Positions 41,103-52,967 of a DNA stretch of 64,000 bases are shown here, one piece after another. Location of the stretch: the NCBI RefSeq assembly GCF_051014685.1, contig NC_135056.1, positions 868,001 to 932,000 on the forward strand, written 5' to 3'. Source of the stretch: Ptiloglossa arizonensis (lineage: Eukaryota; Arthropoda; Insecta; Hymenoptera; Colletidae). The notes beneath the pieces were generated by a model. The model saw nothing but the letters and a program-made list of their open reading frames with translations. It was not told the origin of the DNA and ran no database searches. Each line of letters begins with the position of its first letter. The first letter of the stretch is position 1. Made by a program: the position numbers and the translations under genes.

Positions 41103-44100
41103 GAATTAAACGGAGAAACGAAGAAAGGAACGGAGAAACGAACAAAGAAACGGAGAAATGATGAAAGAAACGGAGAAACGAAGAAAGAAACGAAGAAACG
41201 AAGAAAGAAACGGAGAAACGAAGAAAGAAACGGAGAATCGGAGAAATAAATGGAGAAACGAAGAAAGAAACGGAGAAACGAAGAAAGAAACGGAGAAACG
41301 AAGAAAGAAACGGAGAAACGAAGAAAGAAACTGAGAAACGAAGAAAGAAACGGAGAGTCGGAGAAATAAATGGAGAAACGAAGAAATAAACGGAGAAACG
41401 AAGAAAGAAACGGAGAAACGAAGAAAGAAACGGAGAAATGAAGAAAGAAACGGAGAATCGGAGAAATAAATGGAGAAACGAAGAAAGAAACGGAGAAACG
41501 AAGAAAGAAACGGAGAAACGAATAAAGAAACGGAGAAACGAAGAAAGAAACGGAGAAACGAAGTAAGAAACGGAGTAACGAACAAAGAAACGGAGAAACG
41601 AACAAAGAAACGGAGAAACGAACAAAGAAACGGAGAAACGAAGAAAGAAACGTAGAAACGGAGAGAGAAACGGAGAAACGAACAATGAAACGGAGTAACC
41701 AACCATGAAACGGAGAAACGAACAAAGGGACGGAGAAACGGAGAAGTAAATGGAGAAACGAACAAAGAAACGGAGAAACGAAGAAAGAAACGGAGAAACG
41801 GAGAAAGAAACAGAGAAACGAAAAAAGAAACGGATAAACGAAGAAAGAAACGGAGAAACGAAGAAAGAAACGGAGAAACGAGGAAAGAACGGAGTAACGA
41901 AGAAAGAAACGGAGAAACGGAGAAGTAAATGGAGAAACGATGAAATAAACGGAGAAACGAACAAGGAAACGGAGAAACGAAGAAAGAAACGGGAAACGAA
42001 CAAAGAAACGGAGAAACGAAGAAAGAAACGGAGAAACGAACATAGAAACGGAGAAACGAAGAAAGAAACGGAAAAACGGAGAAATAATTGGAGAAACGAA
42101 GAAATAAACGGAGAAACGAAGAATGAAACGGAGAAACGAAGAAAGAAACGGAGAAACGAAGAAAGAAACGAAGTAACGAAGAAAGAAACGAAGAAACGAA
42201 GAAAGAAACGGAGAAACAAAGAAAGAAACGGAGAAACGAAGAAAGAAACGGAGAAACGAAGAAAGAAACGGAGAAACGGAGAAATAAATGGAGAAACGAA
42301 GAATTAAACGGAGAAACGAAGAAAGGAACGGAGAAACGAACAAAGAAACGGAGAAATGATGAAAGAAACGGAGAAACGAAGAAAGAAACGAAGAAACGAA
42401 GAAAGAAACGGAGAAACGAAGAAAGAAACGGAGAATCGGAGAAATAAATGGAGAAACGAAGAAAGAAACGGAGAAACGAAGAAAGAAACGGAGAAACGAA
42501 GAAAGAAACGGAGAAACGAAGAAAGAAACTGAGAAACGAAGAAAGAAACGGAGAGTCGGAGAAATAAATGGAGAAACGAAGAAATAAACGGAGAAACGAA
42601 GAAAGAAACGGAGAAACGAAGAAAGAAACGGAGAAACGAAGAAAGAAACGGAGAATCGGAGAAATAAATGGAGAAACGAAGAAAGAAACGGAGAAACGAA
42701 GAAAGAAACGGAGAAACGAATAAAGAAACGGAGAAACGAAGAAAGAAACGGAGAAACGAAGTAAGAAACGGAGTAACGAACAAAGAAACGGAGAAACGAA
42801 CAAAGAAACGGAGAAACGAACAAAGAAACGGAGAAACGAAGAAAGAAACGTAGAAACGGAGAGAGAAACGGAGAAACGAACAATGAAACGGAGTAACCAA
42901 CCATGAAACGGAGAAACGAACAAAGGGACGGAGAAACGGAGAAGTAAATGGAGAAACGAAGAAAGAAACGGAGAAACGAAGAAAGAAACGGAGAAACGAA
43001 GAAAGAAACGGAGAATCGGAGAAATAAATGGAGAAACGAAGAAAGAAACGGAGAAACGAAGAAAGAAACAGAGAAACGAACAAAGAAACGGACAAACGAA
43101 GAAAAAAACGGAGAATCGGAGAGAGAAACGGAGAAACGAACAAAGAAACGGAGAAACGAACATAGAAACGGAGAAACGAAGAAAGAAACGGAGAAACGAG
43201 GAAAGAACGGAGTAACGAAGAAAGAAACGGAGAAACGGAGAAGTAAATGGAGAAACGATGAAATAAACGGAGAAACGAACAAGGAAACGGAGAAACGAAG
43301 AAAGAAACGGGAAACGAACAAAGAAACGGAGAAACGAAGAAAGAAACGGAGAAACGAACATAGAAACGGAGAAACGAAGAAAGAAACGGAAAAAAGGAGA
43401 AATAATTGGAGAAACGAAGAAATAAACGGAGAAACGAAGAATGAAACGGAGAAACGAAGAAAGAAACGGAGAAACGAAGAAAGAAACGAAGTAACGAAGA
43501 AAGAAACGAAGAAACGAAGAAAGAAACGGAGAAACAAAGAAAGAAACGGAGAAACGAAGAAAGAAACGGAGAAACGAAGAAAGAAACGGAGAGACGGAGA
43601 AATAAATGGGGAAACGAAGAATTAAACGGAGAAACGAAGAAAGGAACGGAGAAACGAACAAAGAAACGGAGAAATGATGAAAGAAACGGAGAAACGAAGA
43701 AAGAAACGAAGAAACGAAGAAAGAAACGGAGAAACGAAGAAAGAAACGGAGAATCGGAGAAATAAATGGAGAAACGAAGAAAGAAACGGAGAAACGAAGA
43801 AAGAAACGGAGAAACGAAGAAAGAAACGGAGAAACGAAGAAAGAAACTGAGAAACGAAGAAAGAAACGGAGAGTCGGAGAAATAAATGGAGAAACCAAGA
43901 AATAAACGGAGAAACGAAGAAAGAAACGGAGAAACGAAGAAAGAAACGGAGAAACGAAGAAAGAAACGGAGAATCGGAGAAATAAATGGAGAAACGAAGA
44001 AAGAAACGGAGAAACGAAGAAAGAAACGGAGAAACGAATAAAGAAACGGAGAAACGAAGAAAGAAACGGAGAAACGAAGTAAGAAACGGAGTAACGAACA

Positions 44101-44470
44101 AAGAAACGGAGAAACGAACAAAGAAACGGAGAAGCGAACAAAGAAACGGAGAAACGAAGAAAGAAACGTAGAAACGGAGAGAGAAACGGAGAAACGAACA
44201 ATGAAACGGAGAAACCAACCATGAAACGGAGAAACGAACAAAGGGACGGAGAAACGGAGAAGTAAATGGAGAAACGAAGAAAGAAACGGAGATTCGAAGA
44301 AAGAAACGGAGAAACGAAGAAAGAAACGGAGAATCGGAGAAATAAATGGAGAAACGAAGAAAGAAACGGAGAAACGAAGAAAGAAACAGAGAAACGAACA
44401 AAGAAACGGACAAACGAAGAAAAAAACGGAGAATCGGAGAGAGAAACGGAGAAACGAACAAAGAAACGGA
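41103..44470. repeat. Three tandem copies, periods 1,198 and 1,318 bp
   Basis: The rare string GAATTAAACGGAG starts at 41103, 42301 and 43619, plus an isolated earlier one at 38265. Copies are 41103-42300, 42301-43618 and 43619 to about 44470 (partial). Shared units are AAATGATG, GAGAGTCGG, GAAGTAAG followed by GGAGTAACG, ACGTAGAAACGGAGAG, AACCAACCATG and AAAGGGACGG. Copy 2 is 120 bp longer: after TAAATGG near 42947 it carries a different string (ACGGACAAACG, AAAAAAACGG, CGGAGAGAG) where copy 1 has AACAGAGAAACG and AAAAAAGAAACGGAT. Copy 3 follows copy 2 in this. Confidence 0.87.
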
Positions 44471-46394
44471 GAAACGGAGAAATAAATGGAGAAACGAAGA
44501 AATAAACGGAGAAAAGAAGAAAAGAACGTAGAAACGAACAAAGAAACGGAGAAGTGATGAAAGAAACGGAGAAACGAAGAAAGAAACGAAGAAACGAAGA
44601 AAGAAACGGAGAAACGAAGAAAGAAACGCAGAATCGGAGAAATAAATGGAGAAACGAAGAAAGAAACGGAGAAACGAAGAAAGAAACGGAGAAACGAAGA
44701 AAGAAACGGAGAAACGAAGAAAGAAACTGAGAAACGAAGAAAGAAACGGAGAATCGGAGAAATAAATGGAGAAACGAAGAAATAAACGGAGAAACGAAGA
44801 AAGAAACGGAGAAACGAAGAAAGAAACGGAGAAACGAAGTAAGAAACGGAGTCACGAGCAAAGAAACGGAGTAACGAACAAAGAAACGGAGAAACGGAGA
44901 AAGAAACGGAGAAACGAAGAAAGAAACAGAGAAGCGAACAAAGAAACGCAGAAACGCAGAACGACACGGAGAAACGAAGAAATAAACGGAGAAATGAACA
45001 AAGAAACGGAGAAACAAGGAAAGAAACGGAGAAACAAATGGAGAAAAGAAGATATAATCGGAGAAACGAAGAAATAAACGGAGAAATGAACAAAGAAACG
45101 GTGAAACGAACAAAGAAACGGAGAAACGAACAAAGAAACGGAGAAACGAAGAAAGAAACGGAGAAATGAACAAAGAAACGGAGAAACGAACAAAGAAACG
45201 GAGAAACGAACAAAGAAACGGAGAAACGAACAAAGAAACGGAGAAACGAACATAGAAACGGAGAAACGGAGAAATAAATGGAGAAACGAAGGAATAAACC
45301 GCGAAACGGAGAAAGAAACGGAGAAACGAACAAAGAAACGGAGAAACGAACAAAGAAACGGAGAAACGAAAAAAAAAACGGAGAAACGGAGAAATAAATG
45401 GAGAAACGAAGAAAGGAACGGAGAAACGGAGAAGTAAATGGAAAAACGAAGAAGGAAACGGGGAAACGAACAAAGAAACGGAGAAACGAAAAAAGAAACG
45501 GAGAAACGAAGAAAGAAACGGAGAAACGGGGAAATAAATGGAGAAACGAAGAAATAAACGGAGAAACGAAGAAAGAAACGGAGACGCGAAGAAAGAAACG
45601 GAGAAACGAAGAAAGAAACGGAGAAACGAAGAAAGAAACGTAGAAACGGAGAGAGAAACGGAGAAACAAACAATGAATCGGAGAAACGAACAAAGAAACG
45701 GAGAAACGAACAAAGAGGGGGTGAAACGGAGAAATAAATGGAGAAACGAAGAAACAAACGGAGAAACGAACAAAGAAACGGAGTAACGAAGAAAGAAACG
45801 GAGAAACGATGAAAGAAGCGGAGAACCGGAGAGAGAAACGGAGAAACGAACAATGAAACGGAGAAACGAACAAAGAAACGGAGAAACGAACAAAGAGACG
45901 GAGAAACGGAGAAATAAATGGTGAAACGAAGAAATAAACGGAGAAACGAAGAAAGGAACGGAGAAACGGAGAAGTAAATGGAAAAACGAAGAAGGAAACG
46001 GGGAAACGAACAAAGAAACGGAGAAACGAAAAAAGAAACGGAGAAACGAAGAAAGAAACGGAGAAACGGGGAAATAAATGGAGAAACGAATAAATAAACG
46101 GAGAAACGAAGAAAGAAACGGAGAAACGAAGAAAGAAACGGAGAAACGAAGAAAGAAACGGAGTAACGAAGAAAGAAACGAAGAAACGAAGAAACGAAGA
46201 AAGAAACGGAGGAACGAACAAAGAAACGGAGAACCGAAGAAAGAAACGGAGAAACGAAGAAAGAAACAGAGAAACGAACAAAGAAACGGAGAAACGGAGA
46301 AATAAATGGAGAAACGAAGAAATAAACCGAGAAACGGAGAAAGAAACGGGGAAACGAACAAAGAAACGGAGAAACGGAGAAAGAAACGGAGAAA
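44120..46394. repeat. 2.3-kb segmental copy, partner 52968-55234
   Basis: Matches 52968-55234 at 8,848 bp, dropping to 8,840 bp after an 8-bp loss (GAGAAACG) in the right copy near 54189. Shared rare units are GAGATTCGAAG, GAGAAGTGATG, GGAGTCACGAG, AAATGGAGAAAAGAAGATAT or a close variant, a run of ten A near 45370, GAAGTAAATGGAAAAACG, AAAGAGGGGGTG and AAAGAAGCGGAGAACC. Substitutions noticed: GAAGAAAG to GAAGTAAG, ACGACACGG to ACGAAACGG, TGGAGAAAAG to TGGTGAAAAG, GAGACGCG to GAGAAACG. Confidence 0.85.
45411..46090. repeat. Repeat pair, offset 540 bp
   Basis: A 130-140-bp string (AAAGGAACGG, GAAGTAAATGGAAAAACG, GAAGGAAACGGGG, CGAAAAAAG, CGGGGAAATAAATGG) occurs at about 45411-45550 and 45951-46090. 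The same pair at the same spacing appears in the distant copy at about 54251 and 54791, so it predates the 8.85-kb duplication. A fifth occurrence starts near 48086. Confidence 0.8.
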
Positions 46395-47416
46395 CGAACA
46401 AAGAAACGGAGAAACGAAGAAAGAAACGTAGAAACGGAGAGAGAAACGGAGAAACGAACAATGAAACGGAGAAACCAACAAAGAAACGGAGAAACGAACA
46501 AAGGGACGGAGAAACGGAGAAGTAAATGTAGAAACGAAGAAACAAACGGAGAAACGAAGAAAGGAACGGAGAAACGAACAAAGGAACGGAGAAACGCAGA
46601 ATGAAACGGAGAAACGAAGAAATAAACGGAGAAACAAAGAAACAAACAGAGAAACGAACAAAGAAACGGACAAACGAAGAAAAAAACGGAGAATCGGAGA
46701 GAGAAACGGAGAAACGAACAAAGAAACGGAGAAACGGAGAAATAAATGGAGGAACGAAGAAATAAACGGAGAAAAGAAGAAAGGAACGTAGAAACGAACA
46801 AAGAAACGGGGAAATGATGAAAGAAACGGAGTAACGAACAAAGAAACGGAGAAACGGAGAAAGAAACGGAGAAACGAAGAAAGAAACAGAGAAGCGAACA
46901 AAGAAACGCAGAAACGCAGAATGAAACGGAGAAACGAAGAAATAAACGGAGAAATGAACAAAGAAACGGAGAAACAAGGAAAGAAACGTAGAATCGGAGA
47001 AATAAATGGAGAAACGAAGAAATAAAACGAGAAACGGAGAAAGAAACACAGAAACGAACAAGGAAACGGAGAAACGAAGAAAGAAACGGGAAAAGAACAA
47101 AGAAACGGAGAAACGAAGAAAGAAACGCAGAAACGAACATAGAAACGGAGAAACGGAGAAATAAATGGAGAAACGAACAAAGAAACGGTGAAACGAAGAA
47201 AGAAACGGAGAAACGAAGAAAGGAACGGAGAAACGAACAAAGAAACGGAGAAACGAAGAAAGAAACGTAGAAACGGAGAGAGAAACGGAGAAACGAACAA
47301 TGAAACGGAGAAACCAACAAAGAAACGGAGAAACGAACAAAGAAACGGAGAAACGAACAAAGAAACGGTGAAACGAACAAAGAAACGGAGAAACGAAGAA
47401 AGAAACGGAGAAACGG
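45960..47416. repeat. 1.46-kb segmental copy, partner 48076-49531
   Basis: Matches 48076-49531 at a constant offset of 2,115 bp. Landmarks are GAAGTAAATGGAAAAACG (45971 and 48086), CGAATAAATAAACGG, a 28-bp string of three GAAGAAAC steps near 46182, GGAGGAACG, GAAGTAAATGTAG, AAACAAAGAAACAAAC, ACGGGAAAAGAAC (1-bp deletion) and CGGTGAAACG. The gap 47417-48075 repeats part of the 45638-45930 string (ACGTAG, AAACAAACAATGAATCGG, AGAGGGGGTG) at 1,908 bp. Confidence 0.83.
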
Positions 47417-48075
47417 AGAAAGAAACGGGGAAACGAACAAAGAAACGGAGAAACAGAGAAAGAAACGGAGAAACGAACAAAGAAACGGAGAAACGAAGAA
47501 AGAAACGGAGAAACGAAGAAAGAAACGGAGAAACGAAGTAAGAAACGTAGAAACGGAGAGAGAAACGGAGAAACAAACAATGAATCGGAGAAACGAACAA
47601 AGAAACGGAGAAACGAACAAAGAGGGGGTGAAACGGAGAAATAAATGGAGAAACGAAGAAACAAACGGAGAAACGAACAAAGAAACGGAGTAACGAAGAA
47701 AGAAACGGAGAAACGATGAAAGAAGCGGAGAACCGGAGAGAGAAACGGAGAAACGAACAATGAAACGGAGAAACGAACAAAGAAACGGAGAAACGAACAA
47801 AGAGACGGAGAAACGGAGAAATAAATGGTGAAACGAAGAAATAAACGGAGAAACGAAGAAAGAAACGGAGAAACGAAGAAAGAAACGGAGAAACGAAGAA
47901 AGAAACGGAGTAACGAAGAAAGAAACGAAGAAACGAAGAAACGAAGAAAGAAACGGAGGAACGAACAAAGAAACGGAGAACCGAAGAAAGAAACGGAGAA
48001 ACGAAGAAAGAAACAGAGAAACGAACAAAGAAACGGAGAAACGGAGAAATAAATGGAGAAACGAAGAAATAAACC

Positions 48076-49531
48076 GAGAAACGGAGAAGTAAATGGAAAA
48101 ACGAAGAAGGAAACGGGGAAACGAACAAAGAAACGGAGAAACGAAAAAAGAAACGGAGAAACGAAGAAAGAAACGGAGAAACGGGGAAATAAATGGAGAA
48201 ACGAATAAATAAACGGAGAAACGAAGAAAGAAACGGAGAAACGAAGAAAGAAACGGAGAAACGAAGAAAGAAACGGAGTAACGAAGAAAGAAACGAAGAA
48301 ACGAAGAAACGAAGAAAGAAACGGAGGAACGAACAAAGAAACGGAGAACCGAAGAAAGAAACGGAGAAACGAAGAAAGAAACAGAGAAACGAACAAAGAA
48401 ACGGAGAAACGGAGAAATAAATGGAGAAACGAAGAAATAAACCGAGAAACGGAGAAAGAAACGGGGAAACGAACAAAGAAACGGAGAAACGGAGAAAGAA
48501 ACGGAGAAACGAACAAAGAAACGGAGAAACGAAGAAAGAAACGTAGAAACGGAGAGAGAAACGGAGAAACGAACAATGAAACGGAGAAACCAACAAAGAA
48601 ACGGAGAAACGAACAAAGGGACGGAGAAACGGAGAAGTAAATGTAGAAACGAAGAAACAAACGGAGAAACGAAGAAAGGAACGGAGAAACGAACAAAGGA
48701 ACGGAGAAACGCAGAATGAAACGGAGAAACGAAGAAATAAACGGAGAAACAAAGAAACAAACAGAGAAACGAACAAAGAAACGGACAAACGAAGAAAAAA
48801 ACGGAGAATCGGAGAGAGAAACGGAGAAACGAACAAAGAAACGGAGAAACGGAGAAATAAATGGAGGAACGAAGAAATAAACGGAGAAAAGAAGAAAGGA
48901 ACGTAGAAACGAACAAAGAAACGGGGAAATGATGAAAGAAACGGAGTAACGAACAAAGAAACGGAGAAACGGAGAAAGAAACGGAGAAACGAAGAAAGAA
49001 ACAGAGAAGCGAACAAAGAAACGCAGAAACGCAGAATGAAACGGAGAAACGAAGAAATAAACGGAGAAATGAACAAAGAAACGGAGAAACAAGGAAAGAA
49101 ACGTAGAATCGGAGAAATAAATGGAGAAACGAAGAAATAAAACGAGAAACGGAGAAAGAAACACAGAAACGAACAAGGAAACGGAGAAACGAAGAAAGAA
49201 ACGGGAAAAGAACAAAGAAACGGAGAAACGAAGAAAGAAACGCAGAAACGAACATAGAAACGGAGAAACGGAGAAATAAATGGAGAAACGAACAAAGAAA
49301 CGGTGAAACGAAGAAAGAAACGGAGAAACGAAGAAAGGAACGGAGAAACGAACAAAGAAACGGAGAAACGAAGAAAGAAACGTAGAAACGGAGAGAGAAA
49401 CGGAGAAACGAACAATGAAACGGAGAAACCAACAAAGAAACGGAGAAACGAACAAAGAAACGGAGAAACGAACAAAGAAACGGTGAAACGAACAAAGAAA
49501 CGGAGAAACGAAGAAAGAAACGGAGAAACGA
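48076..49531. repeat. 1.46-kb segmental copy of 45960-47416
   Basis: Right-hand partner at offset 2,115 bp. I saw no internal substitution at the landmarks compared. The match ends near 49531, where this copy reads GAACATAG and the left copy reads GGAGAAAG. Its left flank joins directly to the repeated 45.6-kb string, which is consistent with one unequal exchange. Confidence 0.8.
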
Positions 49532-49911
49532 ACATAGAAACGGAGAAACGAACAAAGTAACGGAGAAACGAAGAAAGAAACGGAGAAACGAAGAAAGAAA
49601 CGGAGTAACGAAGAAAGAAACGAAGAAACGAAGAAAGAAACGGAGAATCGGAGAAATAAATGGAGAAACGAAGAAATAAAACGAGAAACGGAGAAAGAAA
49701 CAGAGAAACGAACAAGGAAACGGAGAAACGAAGAAAGAAACGGAGAAACCAAGAAGGAAACGGAGAAACGAAGAAAGAAGCGGAGAAACGAAGATAGAAA
49801 CGGAGAAACGAAGAAAGAAACGGAGAAACGAACAAAGAAACGGGGAAACGAAGAAAGAAACGGAGAAACGGAGAAATAAGTGGAGAAACGAAGAAAGAAA
49901 CGGAGAATCGG

Positions 49912-50098
49912 AGAAATAAATGGAGAAACGAAGAAATAAACCGAGAAACGGAGAAAGAAACGGGGAAACGAACAAAGAAACGGAGAAACAGAGAAAGAAA
50001 CGGAGAAACGAACAAAGAAACGGAGAAACGAAGAAAGAAACGGAGAAACGGAGAAATAAATGGAGAAACGAAGAAATAAACAGAGAAACGAAGAAAGA
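49912..50098. repeat. Short dispersed block, also 52706 and 55238
   Basis: A string of about 187 bp with GAATCGGAGAAATAAATGG, AAATAAACCGAG, ACGGGGAAACGAAC, and the unusual ACAGAGAAAGAAACGG recurs at about 49912, 52706 and 55238 (offsets 2,794 and 5,326 bp). The first and third copies also share AAATAAACAGAG. These are small conserved patches inside more scrambled array. Confidence 0.7.
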
Positions 50099-52967
50099 AA
50101 CGGAGAAACGAAGAAAGAAACGGAGAAACGAAGAAAGAAACGGAGAAACGAAGAAAGAAACGGAGAAACGAAGAAAGAAACTGAGAAACGAAGAAAGAAA
50201 CGGAGAGTCGGAGAAAGAAACGGAGAAGCGAAGAAAGAAACGGAGAAACGAAGAAAGAAACTGAGAAATGAAGAAAGAAACGGAGAATCGGAGAAATAAA
50301 TGGAGAAACGAAGAAATAAACGGAGAAATGAAGAAAGAAACGGAGAATCGGAGAAATAAATGGAGAAACGAAGAAAGAAACGGAGAAACGAAGAAAGAAA
50401 CGGAGAAACGAAGAAAGAAACGGAGAAACGAAGAAAGAAACGGAGAAACGAAGTAAGAAACGGAGTAACGAACAAAGAAACGGAGAAACGAAGAAAGAAA
50501 CGGAGAAACGAAGAAAGAAACGTAGAAACGGAGAGAGAAACGGAGAAACGAGCAATGAAACGGAGAAACCAACAAAGAAACGGAGAAACGAACAAAGGGA
50601 CGGAGAAACGGAGAAGTAAAGGGAGAAACGAAGAAACAAACGGAGAAACGAAGAAAGGAACGGAGAAACGAACAAAGGAACGGAGAAACGCAGAATGAAA
50701 CGGAGAATCGAAGAAATAAACGGAGAAACAAACAAACAAACAGAGAAACGAACAAAGAAACGGACAAACGAAGAAAAAAACGGAGAATCGGAGAGAGAAA
50801 CGGAGAAACGAACAAAGAAACGGAGAAACGGAGAAATAAATGGAGGAACGAAGAAATAAACGGAGAAAAGAAGAAAGGAACGTAGAAACGAACAAAGAAA
50901 CGGAGAAATGATGAAAGAAACGGAGTAACGAACAAAGAAACGGAGAAACGGAGAAAGAAACGGAGAAACGAAGAAAGAAACAGAGAAGCGAACAAAGAAA
51001 CGCAGAAACGCAGAATGAAACGGAGAAACGAAGAAATAAACGGAGAAATGAACAAAGAAACGGAGAAACAAGGAAAGAAACGGAGAATCGGAGAAATAAA
51101 TGGAGAAACGAAGAAATAAAACGAGAAACGGAGAAAGAAACAGAGAAACGAACAAGGAAACGGAGAAACGAAGAAAGAAACGGGAAACGAACAAAGAAAC
51201 GGAGAAACGAAGAAAGAAACGGAGAAACGAACATAGAAACGGAGAAACGAAGAAAGAAACGGAGAAACGAAGAAAGAAACGGAAAAACGGAGAAATAAAT
51301 GGAGAAACGAAGAAATAAACGGAGAAACGAAGAAAGAAACGGAGAAACGAAGAAAGAAACGGAGAAACGAAGAAAGAAACGGAGTAACGAAGAAAGAAAC
51401 GATGAAACGAAGAAAGAAACGGAGAAACGAAGAAAGAAACGGAGAAACGAAGAAACAAACGGAGAAACGAAGAAAGAAACGGAGAAACGGAGAAATAAAT
51501 GGAGAAACGAAGAAAGAAACGGAGTAACGAAGAAAGAAACGAAGAAACGTAGAAAGAAACGGAGAAACGAAGAAAGAAACGGAGAAACGAAGAAAGAAAC
51601 GGAGAAACGAACAAAGAAACGGGGAAACGAAGAAAGAAACGGAGAAACGGAGAAATAAGTGGAGAAACGAAGAAATAAACGGAGAAACGAAGAAAGAAAC
51701 GGAGAAACGAAGAAAGAAACGGAGAAACGAAGAAAGAAACGGAGTAACGAAGAAAGAAACGAAGAAACGAAGAAAGAAACGGAGAAACGAAGAAAGAAAC
51801 GGAGAAACGAAGAATGAAACGGAGAAACGAAGAAAGAAACGGAGAAACGAACAAAGAAACGGGGAAACGAAGAAAGAAACGGAGAAACGGAGAAAGAAAC
51901 GTAGAAGCGGAGAGAGAAACGGAGAAACGAACAAAGAAACGGAGTAATGAAGAAAGAAACGGAGAAACGATGAAAGAAGCGGAGAACCGGAGAGAGAAAC
52001 GGAGAAACGAACAATGAAACGGAGAAACGAACAAAGAAACGGAGAAACGTACAAAGAGACGGAGAAACGGAGAAATAAATGGTGAAACGAAGAAATAAAC
52101 GGAGAAACGAAGAAAGGAACGGGGAAACGAACAAAGAAACGGAGAAACGAAAAAAGAAACGGAGAAACGAAGAAAGAAACGGAGAAACGGGGAAATAAAT
52201 GGAGAAACGAAGAAATAAACGGAGAAACGAAGAAAGAAACGGAGAAACGAAGAAAGAAACGGAGAAACGAAGAAAGAAACGGAGTAACGAAGAAAGAAAC
52301 GAAGAAACGAAGAAACGAAGAAAGAAACGGAGGAACGAACAAAGAAACGGAGAACCGAAGAAAGAAACGGAGAAACGGAGAAACGAACAAAGAAACGGAG
52401 AAACGGAGAAATAAATGGAGAAACGAAGAAATAAACCGAGAAACGGAGAAAGAAACGGAGAAACGAACAAAGAAACGGAGAAACGAAAAAAAAACGGAGA
52501 AACCAAGAAGGAAACGGAGAAACGAAGAAAGAAGCGGAGAAACGAAGAAAGAAACGGAGAAACGAAGAAAGAAACGGAGAAACGAAGAAAGAAACGGAGA
52601 AACGAAGAAAGAAACGGAGAAACGAACAAAGAAACGGGGAAACGAAGAAAGAAACGGAGAAACGGAGAAATAAGTGGAGAAACGAAGAAAGAAACGGAGA
52701 ATCGGAGAAATAAATGGAGAAACGAAGAAATAAACCGAGAAACGGAGAAAGAAACGGGGAAACGAACAAAGAAACGGAGAAACAGAGAAAGAAACGGAGA
52801 AACGAACAAAGAAACGGAGAAACGAAGAAAGAAACGGAGAAACAGAGAAATAAATGGAGAAACGAAGAAATAAACGGAGAAACGAAGAAAGAAACGGAGA
52901 AACGAAGAAAGAAACGGAGAAACGAAGAAAGAAACGGAGTAACGAAGATAGAAACGAAGAAACGAAC

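Noticed and set aside
9554..43537. Giant minus-strand open frame, and similar ones at 42304-63987, 44852-63907, 23680-42219 and 4272-18671, as real genes
   Set aside because: They overlap each other in different frames, all encode the same periodic peptide, and their openness follows from the lack of A on that strand. There is no domain, no codon bias separate from the repeat, and no conserved start.
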